Notes under the pieces: generated by a model
The model's input: only the letters and a program-made list of their open reading frames with translations
Databases searched by the model: none
Told to the model about the DNA's origin: nothing
Made by a program: the position numbers and the translations under genes
Shown here: in pieces, positions 7,012-15,994 of the stretch
Numbering within the stretch: position 1 is the first letter of the stretch
How the letters are laid out: every line of letters starts with the position of its first letter
Source: Rickettsiales bacterium UBA1997
GTDB taxonomy: Bacteria; Pseudomonadota; Alphaproteobacteria; Rickettsiales; UBA1997
Direction of reading: 5' to 3'
Assembly: GCA_002335845.1 (NCBI GenBank)
Contig: DDCV01000028.1
Location: 1-15,994, forward strand
DNA: 15,994 bases

Positions 7012-9639
7012 ATGCAAAAATCTGATTTTAAGGTAGGTGATAAGCTATATAGTTTTTTTGATATAAAAAAAGCAGCTAAAGATCTTGATAGAGATATTTC
7101 AAAATTACCTTACAGCCTCAAGATCTTGCTAGAAAATATGATAAGAAACTTTGATAATAAGGCTATTATCAAAGATCATATTATATCATTGATAGATTCT
7201 GCAAAAGATTCATCTCGAAGATGTGAGATTGCTTTTTCTCCCTCAAGAGTTTTAATGCAAGATTTTACTGGAGTTCCGGCTGTTGTTGATCTGGCCGCCA
7301 TGCGTGATGCTGTTGTAAGAAGCGGAAAGGACCCAAAGAAAATAAATCCTCTAGTTCCTGTAGATTTAGTTATCGATCACTCCTTGCAAGTCGATTATTA
7401 CGGCAAAGCAGACTCATTGCAAAAAAATGTTAGTAAAGAATATGAGCGTAATTTTGAGCGTTATCAGTTTTTAAAATGGGCGCAAGAATCTTTTGATAAT
7501 TTCCGCGTGGTTCCTCCAGGAACCGGTATTTGTCACCAGGTTAACATTGAAAAGTTGGCATCTGTAATCTCCTCTAAAAAACAAAATAATACTGATCTTA
7601 CTTTTTTTGATACTGTCGTTGGCACAGATAGTCACACTACCATGGTTAATGCTCTTGGTGTTTTAGGATGGGGTGTCGGAGGTATTGAAGCAGAGGCAGC
7701 AATGTTAGGGCAGCCGATTTCTATGCTCATTCCCGAGGTTGTTGGTTTTAAATTAAGCGGTGAATTGCAAGAAGGCTTAACGGCAACAGATCTGGTTTTA
7801 AACATCACGCAAATTTTGCGCGAATATGGCGTTGTTGGCAAATTTGTTGAATTTTTTGGGCCAGGCTTAAAGAATCTTTCTTTAGCTGATAGGGCGACCA
7901 TATCAAACATGGCGCCAGAATATGGTGCAACTTGTGGCATATTTCCAATTGATGAGATTACTCTAGATTACCTTCGCTTAACCGCTAGAGATGATCATCA
8001 GATTGATTTAGTAAAGTATTATGCAAAAGCTCAAGGCGTCTTTGTTGATGATTATGACTTTGAGCCAAGTTTTTCAAGGGTAGTAGAGCTTGATATTTCA
8101 AAAATAAAACCAAGCTTAGCAGGCCCAAAGAGACCTCAAGACAGATCTGACCTTTCTGATATTCCCAAATCTTTTTCTATGATTGAGGACTTCCAAGATA
8201 ATCTGGAAGATAAAAATGACTCTAAGTTAAAAAGCGGAGATATTGTTATAGCCGCTATTACATCTTGTACAAATACTTCAAATCCGACTGTTTTAATCGC
8301 TGCTGCTTTAGTTGCAAAAAAAGCTGTTGAGCTGGGTTTGGTTATAAAAAGCCACGTTAAAACATCGTTCGCGCCAGGGTCGCAGGTTGTAAGTGAGTAT
8401 CTATCTAATTCTGGTTTGCAAAAATATTTGGACCAGCTTGGTTTTAATGTCATTGGCTTTGGATGCACGACATGCATTGGCAATTCGGGTCCGTTAAAAA
8501 CAGAAATCGAGCAAGAAATTCGCCAAAATAATATAGTTGTTGGCTCGGTTTTATCTGGCAATAGAAATTTTGAGGGCAGGGTTCATCAGCTAGTGAAGGC
8601 AAATTATTTAGCTTCTCCTCCTTTGGTTATGGCATACGCTTTAGCTGGTAATTTAAAGATAAATATTTCTAAAGATCCAATTGCTAAAGATAAAAATGGT
8701 AAAGATGTCTATCTTAAAGATCTTTGGCCAAAGATGTCGCAGATAAAAGAAATTACCAATAATTTTGTTACTGCAGATATATTCTCTCGGAAATATGCAG
8801 AGCTATTTAGTGGTGACGAAAGTTGGAAAAAAATAAATATAACGAAGTCTGATACTTATGAATGGGATCAAGATAGTAGCTACATCAGATTGCCAAATTT
8901 CTTTGATAAAATAGATGACAACATCGCAACAGATATAAAGTCTGCTAGAATAATAGCTCTTCTTGGTGATTCAGTTACCACTGATCACATATCTCCTGCC
9001 GGAAATATTGCTAATGATTCGGCTGCTGCTAATTATTTAGAAGATAAAGGAATAGAAAAATCAAACTTTAATTCCTATGGCTCAAGAAGGGGTAATCATG
9101 AAGTTATGATGAGAGGAACATTTGCTAATATTAGAATTAAAAACCTATTGCTCAAAAGTAAAAAAGAAGGCGGTTATTCAAGAGATATTAATGGAAATGA
9201 GGTTTATTTTTATAACGCTGCAATGTCTTATAAATCAGCTTCTATACCACTGGTTGTTTTTGCCGGCAAGGAATATGGCACCGGATCATCGCGTGATTGG
9301 GCAGCTAAGGGAACTAAGCTACTAGGTATAAAAGCGGTAATAGCTGAGAGTTTCGAAAGGATTCATAGATCAAATCTTATTGGTATGGGCGTTTTGCCTT
9401 TGTGTTTCAAGGAAAGTATGTCCTTTGATAAGCTTGGTATTACCGGAAATGAAGTTATTGATATATTAGATATAGGTTCTAACATCGCGGCGAAGAAAGA
9501 TGTAAGGTGTGTAATAACTAGAGAAGATGGCTCTAGTCAAGAAATTACCCTTACATGCAGACTTGATACTAGTAATGAAGTTGAATATTTCAAATCAGGA
9601 GGCATATTGCAGTATGTCCTAAACAATTCTATCAATTAA
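7012..9639 (+). CDS. acnA: Aconitate hydratase A
   Basis: Aconitase interconverts citrate and isocitrate through cis-aconitate in the TCA cycle, using a [4Fe-4S] cluster. The 875-residue protein is full length for the AcnA/IRP-type family. The three cluster ligands are visible as Cys419 (in AITSCTNTSNP), Cys485 and Cys488 (in GFGCTTCIGNSGP). The 66-residue spacing between first and second ligands equals that of E. coli AcnA. Other family motifs are 'VGTDSHTTMVNALGVLGWG', 'LGDSVTTDHISPAG' and the C-terminal swivel segment 'YGTGSSRDWAAKGT'. The start ATG has an AT-rich leader without a Shine-Dalgarno motif. The stop is only 5 bases before hpf, implying one transcript. An intact aconitase implies a working TCA step in this organism. 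Confidence 0.98.
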   Translation: MQKSDFKVGDKLYSFFDIKKAAKDLDRDISKLPYSLKILLENMIRNFDNKAIIKDHIISLIDSAKDSSRRCEIAFSPSRVLMQDFTGVPAVVDLAAMRDAVVRSGKDPKKINPLVPVDLVIDHSLQVDYYGKADSLQKNVSKEYERNFERYQFLKWAQESFDNFRVVPPGTGICHQVNIEKLASVISSKKQNNTDLTFFDTVVGTDSHTTMVNALGVLGWGVGGIEAEAAMLGQPISMLIPEVVGFKLSGELQEGLTATDLVLNITQILREYGVVGKFVEFFGPGLKNLSLADRATISNMAPEYGATCGIFPIDEITLDYLRLTARDDHQIDLVKYYAKAQGVFVDDYDFEPSFSRVVELDISKIKPSLAGPKRPQDRSDLSDIPKSFSMIEDFQDNLEDKNDSKLKSGDIVIAAITSCTNTSNPTVLIAAALVAKKAVELGLVIKSHVKTSFAPGSQVVSEYLSNSGLQKYLDQLGFNVIGFGCTTCIGNSGPLKTEIEQEIRQNNIVVGSVLSGNRNFEGRVHQLVKANYLASPPLVMAYALAGNLKINISKDPIAKDKNGKDVYLKDLWPKMSQIKEITNNFVTADIFSRKYAELFSGDESWKKINITKSDTYEWDQDSSYIRLPNFFDKIDDNIATDIKSARIIALLGDSVTTDHISPAGNIANDSAAANYLEDKGIEKSNFNSYGSRRGNHEVMMRGTFANIRIKNLLLKSKKEGGYSRDINGNEVYFYNAAMSYKSASIPLVVFAGKEYGTGSSRDWAAKGTKLLGIKAVIAESFERIHRSNLIGMGVLPLCFKESMSFDKLGITGNEVIDILDIGSNIAAKKDVRCVITREDGSSQEITLTCRLDTSNEVEYFKSGGILQYVLNNSIN

Positions 9640-9644
9640 TATTA

Positions 9645-9956
9645 ATGAAAGTCAGAGTAATTACAGCAAATATAGATGAAAGCAAAGCTTTGAATGACTA
9701 TGTCCAGGAGTCTATGACTAGTTCTGTGACTAAATATTTTGGCAATGCTATTGATTCAGAAGTTCACTTTAAGAAAGAGGGTAAAGATTTTTTGTGTACA
9801 ATCATAGTCAACGAAGGCGTTAGAGGTGGTGGCATAGACATTAAAGGGGATCATCAATCTCATGATATTTATATAGCCTTCAATGAGGCTCGTGACAAGG
9901 TTCAAACTCAGCTGCGTCGTTATAAAAGAAAAATAACAGATCATCATGCTGGATAA
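9645..9956 (+). CDS. hpf: Ribosome hibernation factor, short HPF/RaiA type
   Basis: HPF/RaiA proteins bind the 30S decoding region of idle ribosomes, block mRNA and tRNA binding and promote hibernation. The 103 residues comprise one S30AE domain: 'MKVRVITANIDESKALNDYV' (beta-alpha start), 'SEVHFKKEGKDFLCTIIV' and a basic end 'VQTQLRRYKRKITDHH'. Most alphaproteobacterial HPFs are of the long type, with a linker and a C-terminal dimerisation domain after this point. Here the protein stops two residues after DHH and no remnant of the C-terminal domain follows before rpsU. It lies 5 bases after acnA and 39 before rpsU, and has no Shine-Dalgarno motif. Family membership is clear; the HPF versus YfiA subtype is not. 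Confidence 0.9.
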   Translation: MKVRVITANIDESKALNDYVQESMTSSVTKYFGNAIDSEVHFKKEGKDFLCTIIVNEGVRGGGIDIKGDHQSHDIYIAFNEARDKVQTQLRRYKRKITDHHAG

Positions 9957-9979
9957 TTTATTAATTAATTTAGGGTTTT

Positions 9980-9987
9980 AAGGGGGT
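9980..9987 (+). promoter_or_regulatory. Exceptionally strong Shine-Dalgarno sequence of rpsU
   Basis: AAGGGGGT can pair with all eight bases of the usual 16S 3' tail segment ACCUCCUU, with one G-U wobble. It ends 8 bases before the TTG start. It is by far the strongest ribosome binding site in the window: nine of the other ten visible gene starts have none, and the thioredoxin/NHL gene has at most AAGG. An in-frame TAG (9993-9995) directly before the TTG excludes an upstream start. Confidence 0.85.
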
Positions 9988-9995
9988 ATTTGTAG

Positions 9996-10190
9996 TTGGA
10001 AATAGCAGTTAACGGTCGCTCAAATCTTGAGATGGCTATGCGATCTTTGAGAAAAAAAGCTCAAAGAGAAGGTCTTATCAAGGAAGCAAGAAGGAGGCAA
10101 GCTTATGAAAAGCCTTCAGAAAGAAAAAAGAGAGTAAAAAAAGAAAATATCGCAAGAAGGAGAAGGGTTAGGAGGGGAGAAATTTTTTAA
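9996..10190 (+). CDS. rpsU: 30S ribosomal protein bS21
   Basis: bS21 is a small, very basic protein on the 30S platform near the 16S 3' end, where it influences initiation. The 64-residue product 'MEIAVNGRSNLEMAMRSL...' fits the family in its N-terminal beta strand, the helix 'RSLRKKAQREGLIKEARRR' and the 'YEKPSERKKR' motif. The Arg/Lys-rich tail is also typical. The start is TTG, fixed by an immediately preceding in-frame TAG and by alignment with the family N-terminus. Translation is signalled by a strong Shine-Dalgarno sequence, unlike its neighbours, so it may respond to anti-Shine-Dalgarno availability. It is the last gene of the acnA-hpf-rpsU run; no clear terminator follows. Confidence 0.95.
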   Translation: MEIAVNGRSNLEMAMRSLRKKAQREGLIKEARRRQAYEKPSERKKRVKKENIARRRRVRRGEIF

Positions 10191-10517
10191 CCCACTTTAG
10201 CTACATTATTATGTAGGTGCTGTTGATAAGTGTTTTTACATCAATCAATATTTTGTTAAAAGTTATCAAAGTTAGGATTGCTTCAATAACTGTTAATAGC
10301 ACCTATGATATTTTGTAAATAAAATCCTTCCCACTAGTTTTACTGCTTTTGATATTTACTTTAGAGGTATAATATTATGGATGTAAGCTTGTTTAAGAAA
10401 CATTCTAACAGAGAAAGTTAGTTAGTTTGTAAAAATTGCATTAACGCTACGAGCTAATAACCAAATAACAGTTATAGCTTCTTTTATTTATCAATTCAAT
10501 TGGCCAAGGTTTGTATA
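10191..10517. other. Intergenic region rpsU to thioredoxin/NHL gene
   Basis: No firm gene is present in these 327 bp. They contain a small hairpin CTACAT-TATT-ATGTAG (10201-10216), a long-range inverted repeat (10212-10307, listed separately) and a -10-like TATAAT at 10368-10373 without a clear -35. There is also a possible 14-codon frame (10377-10421) with AGAGG 9 bases upstream. The promoter of the downstream gene must lie here. Confidence 0.5.
10212..10307 (+). repeat. Long-range inverted repeat, possible structured RNA
   Basis: TAGGTGCT (10214-10221) is perfectly complementary to AGCACCTA (10298-10305). With G-U pairs the helix extends to roughly 10212-10228 with 10291-10307. The 62-base loop contains a further possible 5-bp helix, CAATC (10242-10246) with GATTG (10276-10280). 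It may be a small RNA, an untranslated regulatory structure or a degraded mobile fragment. The left arm also overlaps a competing local hairpin (10201-10216). Confidence 0.4.
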
Positions 10518-12515
10518 ATGCCAAAAACTTCTATTAAGAAAAATAATTTAAGCGCCAAAGATAAATCTCTGATTTTATTTATAATCGTCCTATTGATTGT
10601 AATTTGGTCATCCATTTCGTTTTTTTCTTATGTTGCCGATCTTTCTAAGAGCAGTAGTGTTAATCTTAATAAGATTGTAGACTCAGATCATAATAGCTGG
10701 ATTAACTTGCCTAAATCTCTAGAAAAGTCTGATCTAAAAAATCGCGTTATAATTTTAAAATTTTGGAATTATTCATGCGCCTCGTGTATTCAGAGTATTT
10801 CTAATCTTAAAAAGATCAAAGAAGATTATGGCAACGGAGTTGCTGTTTTAGCTATCCACTCTTCTATTTTTGAGCATGAAAATAGTCTTAATTCTATTAA
10901 AAAAGCAGTTTCTCGCTACAATGTAGATTTTCCAGTTCTAGCAGATATTAATGGGGCAGCATATAGGGAATTCGCAGTTAAATCTTTGCCGACCTATATA
11001 TTGATTGACCCTTTGGGTAAAATATATAGTCGATATGAAAACTCTTCTGACATTGATAAATTAACAAAAGATATATCAAAGCTAGTTTTAAAATACCGTT
11101 TTCGTTTAAATAAAAATGAAATACCATTATCTTTAAAAAAAGACCGACTTATAAAAACCATACTAAATTCCCCTAATAGACTTGCCTACACTGTTAATTT
11201 TTCAACTAATTCCGAGGTTAGGCCAGCATTATTTATATCAGATAGCGGTAATAATAGCATAGTTGCAACTTCTTTAGATGGTAAAATACTATATAAAGTT
11301 GGCGGTAACAAGTCCGGCTATGTTGATGGCGGTTTTGAATCAGCTTTATTTAACAATCCACAAGGAATGGTATTTAACTTTAATAAATTATATGTCGCTG
11401 ATTCTGGAAATAATGCTATCAGGGTTTTAGATTTTGAGTCAAAATCTGTTGCTACAATTGTTGGATCTGGCGACCTAGGCGGTGTTATAGAAAATTCAAT
11501 AATGCCCGTTGCCAATATACAGCTTAATAATCCGTTGGATATAGAATTTTATCCAGATAATAATAATTTATTAATCGCTAATTCTGGTTCTAATCAAATA
11601 TTAACCTATAGCTTTAGGGATAAATCAGTAAAAGCCTTTGTTGGCAATGGTAAATCTGGGTTAAGGGATGGTAAAAGCCCTTTATTGGCAAATACTTCTG
11701 ATTTATATTCTTATCAAGATGAGGTTTATTTTATTGACTCCAGAACTTCCTCGCTGCGCAAGGTCAATAAAGATGGAGAAGTGAAGACTCTTGTTGGCAA
11801 GGGTCTTAATATCTTTGGTCATAAAAATGGAGATCCCAATCAAGCTTTAATGCAAAATCCGACTTCATTAACCGTTGATGATACTGGGGCATATATTGTT
11901 GATAGCTTTAATAAGGTTATTAGGCGCTATGACTTCGGTACAAAGAAATTATCAGATTATAAATCATTTAAAAACAAAGTAGATAATAATATAAATTTTG
12001 ATGAACCTTCTTCCATTGTTAGTATTGCAGATCGTTTTTACATTAGTGACTCAAACAATAGTAGGGTTGTATCCATCAATAGAACTGACTACAAAACAGC
12101 CTTACTGGATATAATGCCAGCACAAGAAATTAAAAAAGGAAATTTGGTAGAGCTTGTAACTAATAGTACAATAATAAAAGATGTTACACTTCCTAAAAAT
12201 AAAAAAATTAAAGTATTAATAAATCCAAAAGCAGGGTGGAAAATAAATAGCCTAGGGCCAAGTTATCTAAATCTGCTAGTGATGGAAAGTGAAGAAGAAG
12301 CAAGGCTCATAAAGTCTTTTGACTGGAATGATGTTAAAAATAATAATATAGAGTTGCCGACGCTTGCAACCGATAATAGCTATATATTACAAGGGTTTAT
12401 TTATTTTTGTGAGGATAAAGAAAATTCTTTATGTTATGTTAAGGATATTCAGAGAAACTTAATTGTTGAATCCAAAAAACATAGTAACACTATCGAAATC
12501 AATTTAGAAAAATAA
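10518..12515 (+). CDS. Membrane-anchored thioredoxin-fold/NHL-repeat protein, NHLRC2-like
   Basis: The 665-residue protein has a Lys-rich N-terminus and a transmembrane helix (about 17-40). A thioredoxin-like domain follows (about 60-195), with 'ILKFWNYSCASC' (Cys87/Cys90) and the cis-Pro segment SLPTYILIDP (Pro158). An NHL beta-propeller comes next (about 230-520). Six blade motifs are visible: SDSGNNSI, ADSGNNAI, ANSGSNQI, DSRTSSLR, DSFNKVIR and SDSNNSRV. A C-terminal beta-rich domain follows (about 535-665). This order matches human NHLRC2 and its bacterial relatives, whose function is poorly known. Positive-inside logic places the thioredoxin and propeller in the periplasm. I chose the ATG at 10518, preceded by AAGG; a TTG at 10500 would add six residues (671 in all). 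It is probably monocistronic. A generic redoxin is the alternative name. Confidence 0.85.
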   Translation: MPKTSIKKNNLSAKDKSLILFIIVLLIVIWSSISFFSYVADLSKSSSVNLNKIVDSDHNSWINLPKSLEKSDLKNRVIILKFWNYSCASCIQSISNLKKIKEDYGNGVAVLAIHSSIFEHENSLNSIKKAVSRYNVDFPVLADINGAAYREFAVKSLPTYILIDPLGKIYSRYENSSDIDKLTKDISKLVLKYRFRLNKNEIPLSLKKDRLIKTILNSPNRLAYTVNFSTNSEVRPALFISDSGNNSIVATSLDGKILYKVGGNKSGYVDGGFESALFNNPQGMVFNFNKLYVADSGNNAIRVLDFESKSVATIVGSGDLGGVIENSIMPVANIQLNNPLDIEFYPDNNNLLIANSGSNQILTYSFRDKSVKAFVGNGKSGLRDGKSPLLANTSDLYSYQDEVYFIDSRTSSLRKVNKDGEVKTLVGKGLNIFGHKNGDPNQALMQNPTSLTVDDTGAYIVDSFNKVIRRYDFGTKKLSDYKSFKNKVDNNINFDEPSSIVSIADRFYISDSNNSRVVSINRTDYKTALLDIMPAQEIKKGNLVELVTNSTIIKDVTLPKNKKIKVLINPKAGWKINSLGPSYLNLLVMESEEEARLIKSFDWNDVKNNNIELPTLATDNSYILQGFIYFCEDKENSLCYVKDIQRNLIVESKKHSNTIEINLEK

Positions 12516-12529
12516 TAACTTATTATAAA

Positions 12530-12558
12530 TTGGCATTATATCAAATTTCACCTTTAAT
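12530..12558 (+). promoter_or_regulatory. Candidate gyrB promoter
   Basis: TTGGCA (12530-12535) and TTTAAT (12553-12558) are separated by 17 bases and lie in the 125-bp gap before gyrB. A second -10-like TATACT occurs at 12567-12572. The support is motif spacing only, in AT-rich DNA. Confidence 0.35.
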
Positions 12559-12637
12559 TAAACTTTTATACTGTATGTTTTTGGGTCTAAAATTTCAATT
12601 AAAGATAAGACTTGGTATTGTTTAACATAAAATATAA

Positions 12638-15085
<2,448 letters not shown>

Positions 15086-15217
15086 TATTGTTTTATATTC
15101 AAAACTAATGATTTATTGAAATTATTTTTGAGAGGGTATCCTAAAAACTGTGTAAACAACTTTTCAATTTAGCTAATATCCCCCCCCTAAAAATCTCTAG
15201 GAAATCTATTAGCAAAG
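15086..15217. other. gyrB 3' flank with possible IS256-like end and C8 tract
   Basis: No intrinsic terminator is visible after gyrB. A segment starting at 15130 (GAGAGGGTATCC, then AACTGTGTAAACAAC to 15160) resembles terminal inverted repeats of IS256/Mutator-type elements, but no transposase accompanies it. Eight consecutive C (15180-15187) interrupt otherwise AT-rich DNA. An imperfect tandem pair, AAATCTCTAGG and AAATCTATTAG, occupies 15190-15211. This is a likely patchwork of old insertions. Confidence 0.35.
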
Positions 15218-15242
15218 TGGAATGTCCACACTTTTTCGGACA
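15218..15242 (-). repeat. Probable terminal inverted repeat of the IS3-family element
   Basis: The 25-base segment begins TGGAATGTCCACAC, ends TTTTTCGGACA, and abuts the transposase stop codon exactly. It starts TG and ends in a GGACA-type motif, as IS3-family ends commonly do. The partner repeat is outside the window, so neither the match nor a target duplication can be confirmed. Confidence 0.55.
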
Positions 15243-15994
15243 TTAAATTTGAGCAAATTTTATAGATCTTGCTAGATCTGTGTTTTGTCTTTCAAACTCT
15301 ACTGGTGGCAAGTAATTATTAGCAGAGTGGGTGTGGATTCTGTTGTAGAATACTTCAATATATTCAAATATTACATTTTTGGCCTCCTGTTGATTATTAA
15401 ATTGGCAATGATTAGCTAGTTCTGATTTTAGAGTTTTGAAGAATGATTCTGCTACAGCGCTATCCCAGCAGTTACCTTTACGGCTCATGCTTTGAATAAT
15501 ATCATGATCTTTTAAGATTGATCGATGGCTGTTAGAGGCGTATTGACTACCTTGATCAATATGCCAGATTAAACCTCCTCTTTTTGGCTTTCTCTTCCAA
15601 ATAGCCACGGTTAGAGCATCATTGACTAAACTTGGCCTTCATATTGTTGGCCATAGACCAGCCAACGATTTGCCTTGAATAAAGATCAATGACCATTGCT
15701 AGATAAAGCCAGCCTGCGTTGGTAGGAATATATGTTATATCGCCAACCCAATAAGTATCAGGCCTAGTCACATTAAATTCTCTATTGAGTAAATTAGGCG
15801 ATATTGGTTTATGATGCTTTGAATCAATAGTAACGCGAAATTTACGCTTAGTTTTGCAAGATAAACCTGCTAGAGCCATTAACCTAGAGATTCGATGACG
15901 ACTGATGCAAATATTCCTTTTTGTTAATTGATCAGCAATTCTACGCGCTCCATAGACATGACGACTTTTAACAAATATGTCTGTTATCACGTTG
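15243..15994 (-). pseudogene. IS3-family transposase OrfB, frameshifted and partial
   Basis: OrfB carries the integrase-fold catalytic domain of IS3 transposases. The upstream fragment (15994..15619, open through the window edge) has an HTH-like region, '[15 protein letters not shown]', then the first catalytic Asp in WVGDITYIP and '[18 protein letters not shown]'. It runs into a stop after MKAKFSQ. The downstream fragment (15608..15243) resumes with 'AIWKRKPKRGGLIWHIDQG' (second Asp) and 'AVAESFFKTLK' (Glu). Reading across, removing one T from the TT at 15632-15633 restores [18 protein letters not shown], so a one-base insertion explains the break. IS3 programmed frameshifting occurs between orfA and orfB, not inside the catalytic domain. 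About 250 codons are visible of a usual 270-290. A sequencing error remains possible. Confidence 0.88.

Larger units (their letters stand above)
15218..15994 (-). mobile_element. IS3-family insertion sequence, 3' part
   Basis: This is the downstream end of an IS3-family element in reverse orientation, continuing past the right edge of the window. It consists of the terminal repeat at 15218-15242 and most of orfB. The rest of orfB, orfA and the other end are not visible. Because orfB is frameshifted, this copy is probably immobile unless helped in trans. It inserted downstream of gyrB without disrupting it. Confidence 0.85.

Noticed and set aside
7632..8561. Open frames of 102 and 141 codons on the minus strand inside acnA
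   Set aside because: They lie wholly within a well-matched aconitase gene in another frame and resemble no protein family; they are shadow frames.
10500..10517. TTG start for the thioredoxin/NHL gene (six extra residues)
   Set aside because: The ATG at 10518 has AAGG at a suitable distance and gives a natural Lys-rich membrane-anchor N-terminus. The TTG has no binding site, though it cannot be excluded.
15608..15640. Programmed ribosomal frameshift to join the two transposase parts
   Set aside because: IS3 elements slip at an A-rich site between orfA and orfB. This break is inside the catalytic domain and lacks an A6G-type slippery site, so it is treated as a mutation.

Overview
This is a very AT-rich stretch of bacterial chromosome, most likely from a Rickettsiales-like, host-associated alphaproteobacterium. 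That placement is an inference. It rests on the low G+C content, the alphaproteobacterial type of LptE (Cys-Gly-Phe after the lipobox), a Tim44/TimA-family membrane protein, and a proteobacterial-type GyrB. The elongation-factor operon is broken up, and the tRNA-His gene keeps the ancestral encoded G-1:C73 pair. Almost everything here is housekeeping.

Layout. On the minus strand at the left are the N-terminal part of lptE (cut by the window edge) and pyrG, overlapping by one base. A 292-bp divergent promoter region separates them from plus-strand genes. These are rpsL-rpsG, a 327-bp spacer, fusA with a clear intrinsic terminator, and a 409-bp spacer. Then comes a compact run of tRNA-His(GUG), timA-like, acnA, hpf and rpsU. 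A 327-bp spacer with a long-range inverted repeat follows. It leads to a membrane-anchored thioredoxin/NHL-propeller protein resembling NHLRC2 and to gyrB. The right edge is mobile DNA: one end of an IS3-family element whose transposase is broken by a single-base frameshift, next to a possible IS256-like end and a run of eight C.

How the genes work together. Translation dominates: uS12, uS7, EF-G, tRNA-His, a short hibernation factor and bS21. The rest cover CTP synthesis, the TCA cycle, LPS export to the outer membrane, envelope redox or scaffolding, and DNA supercoiling.

No wholly new system is evident. Two observations deserve most attention. First, nearly every gene start lacks a Shine-Dalgarno (SD) sequence, but rpsU, which starts with TTG, has an eight-base SD. 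This recalls the bS21 autoregulation described in Bacteroidota. Second, GyrB carries Asn where the conserved TOPRIM motif normally has Asp (E. coli Asp426), a position tied to resistance to gyrase inhibitors.
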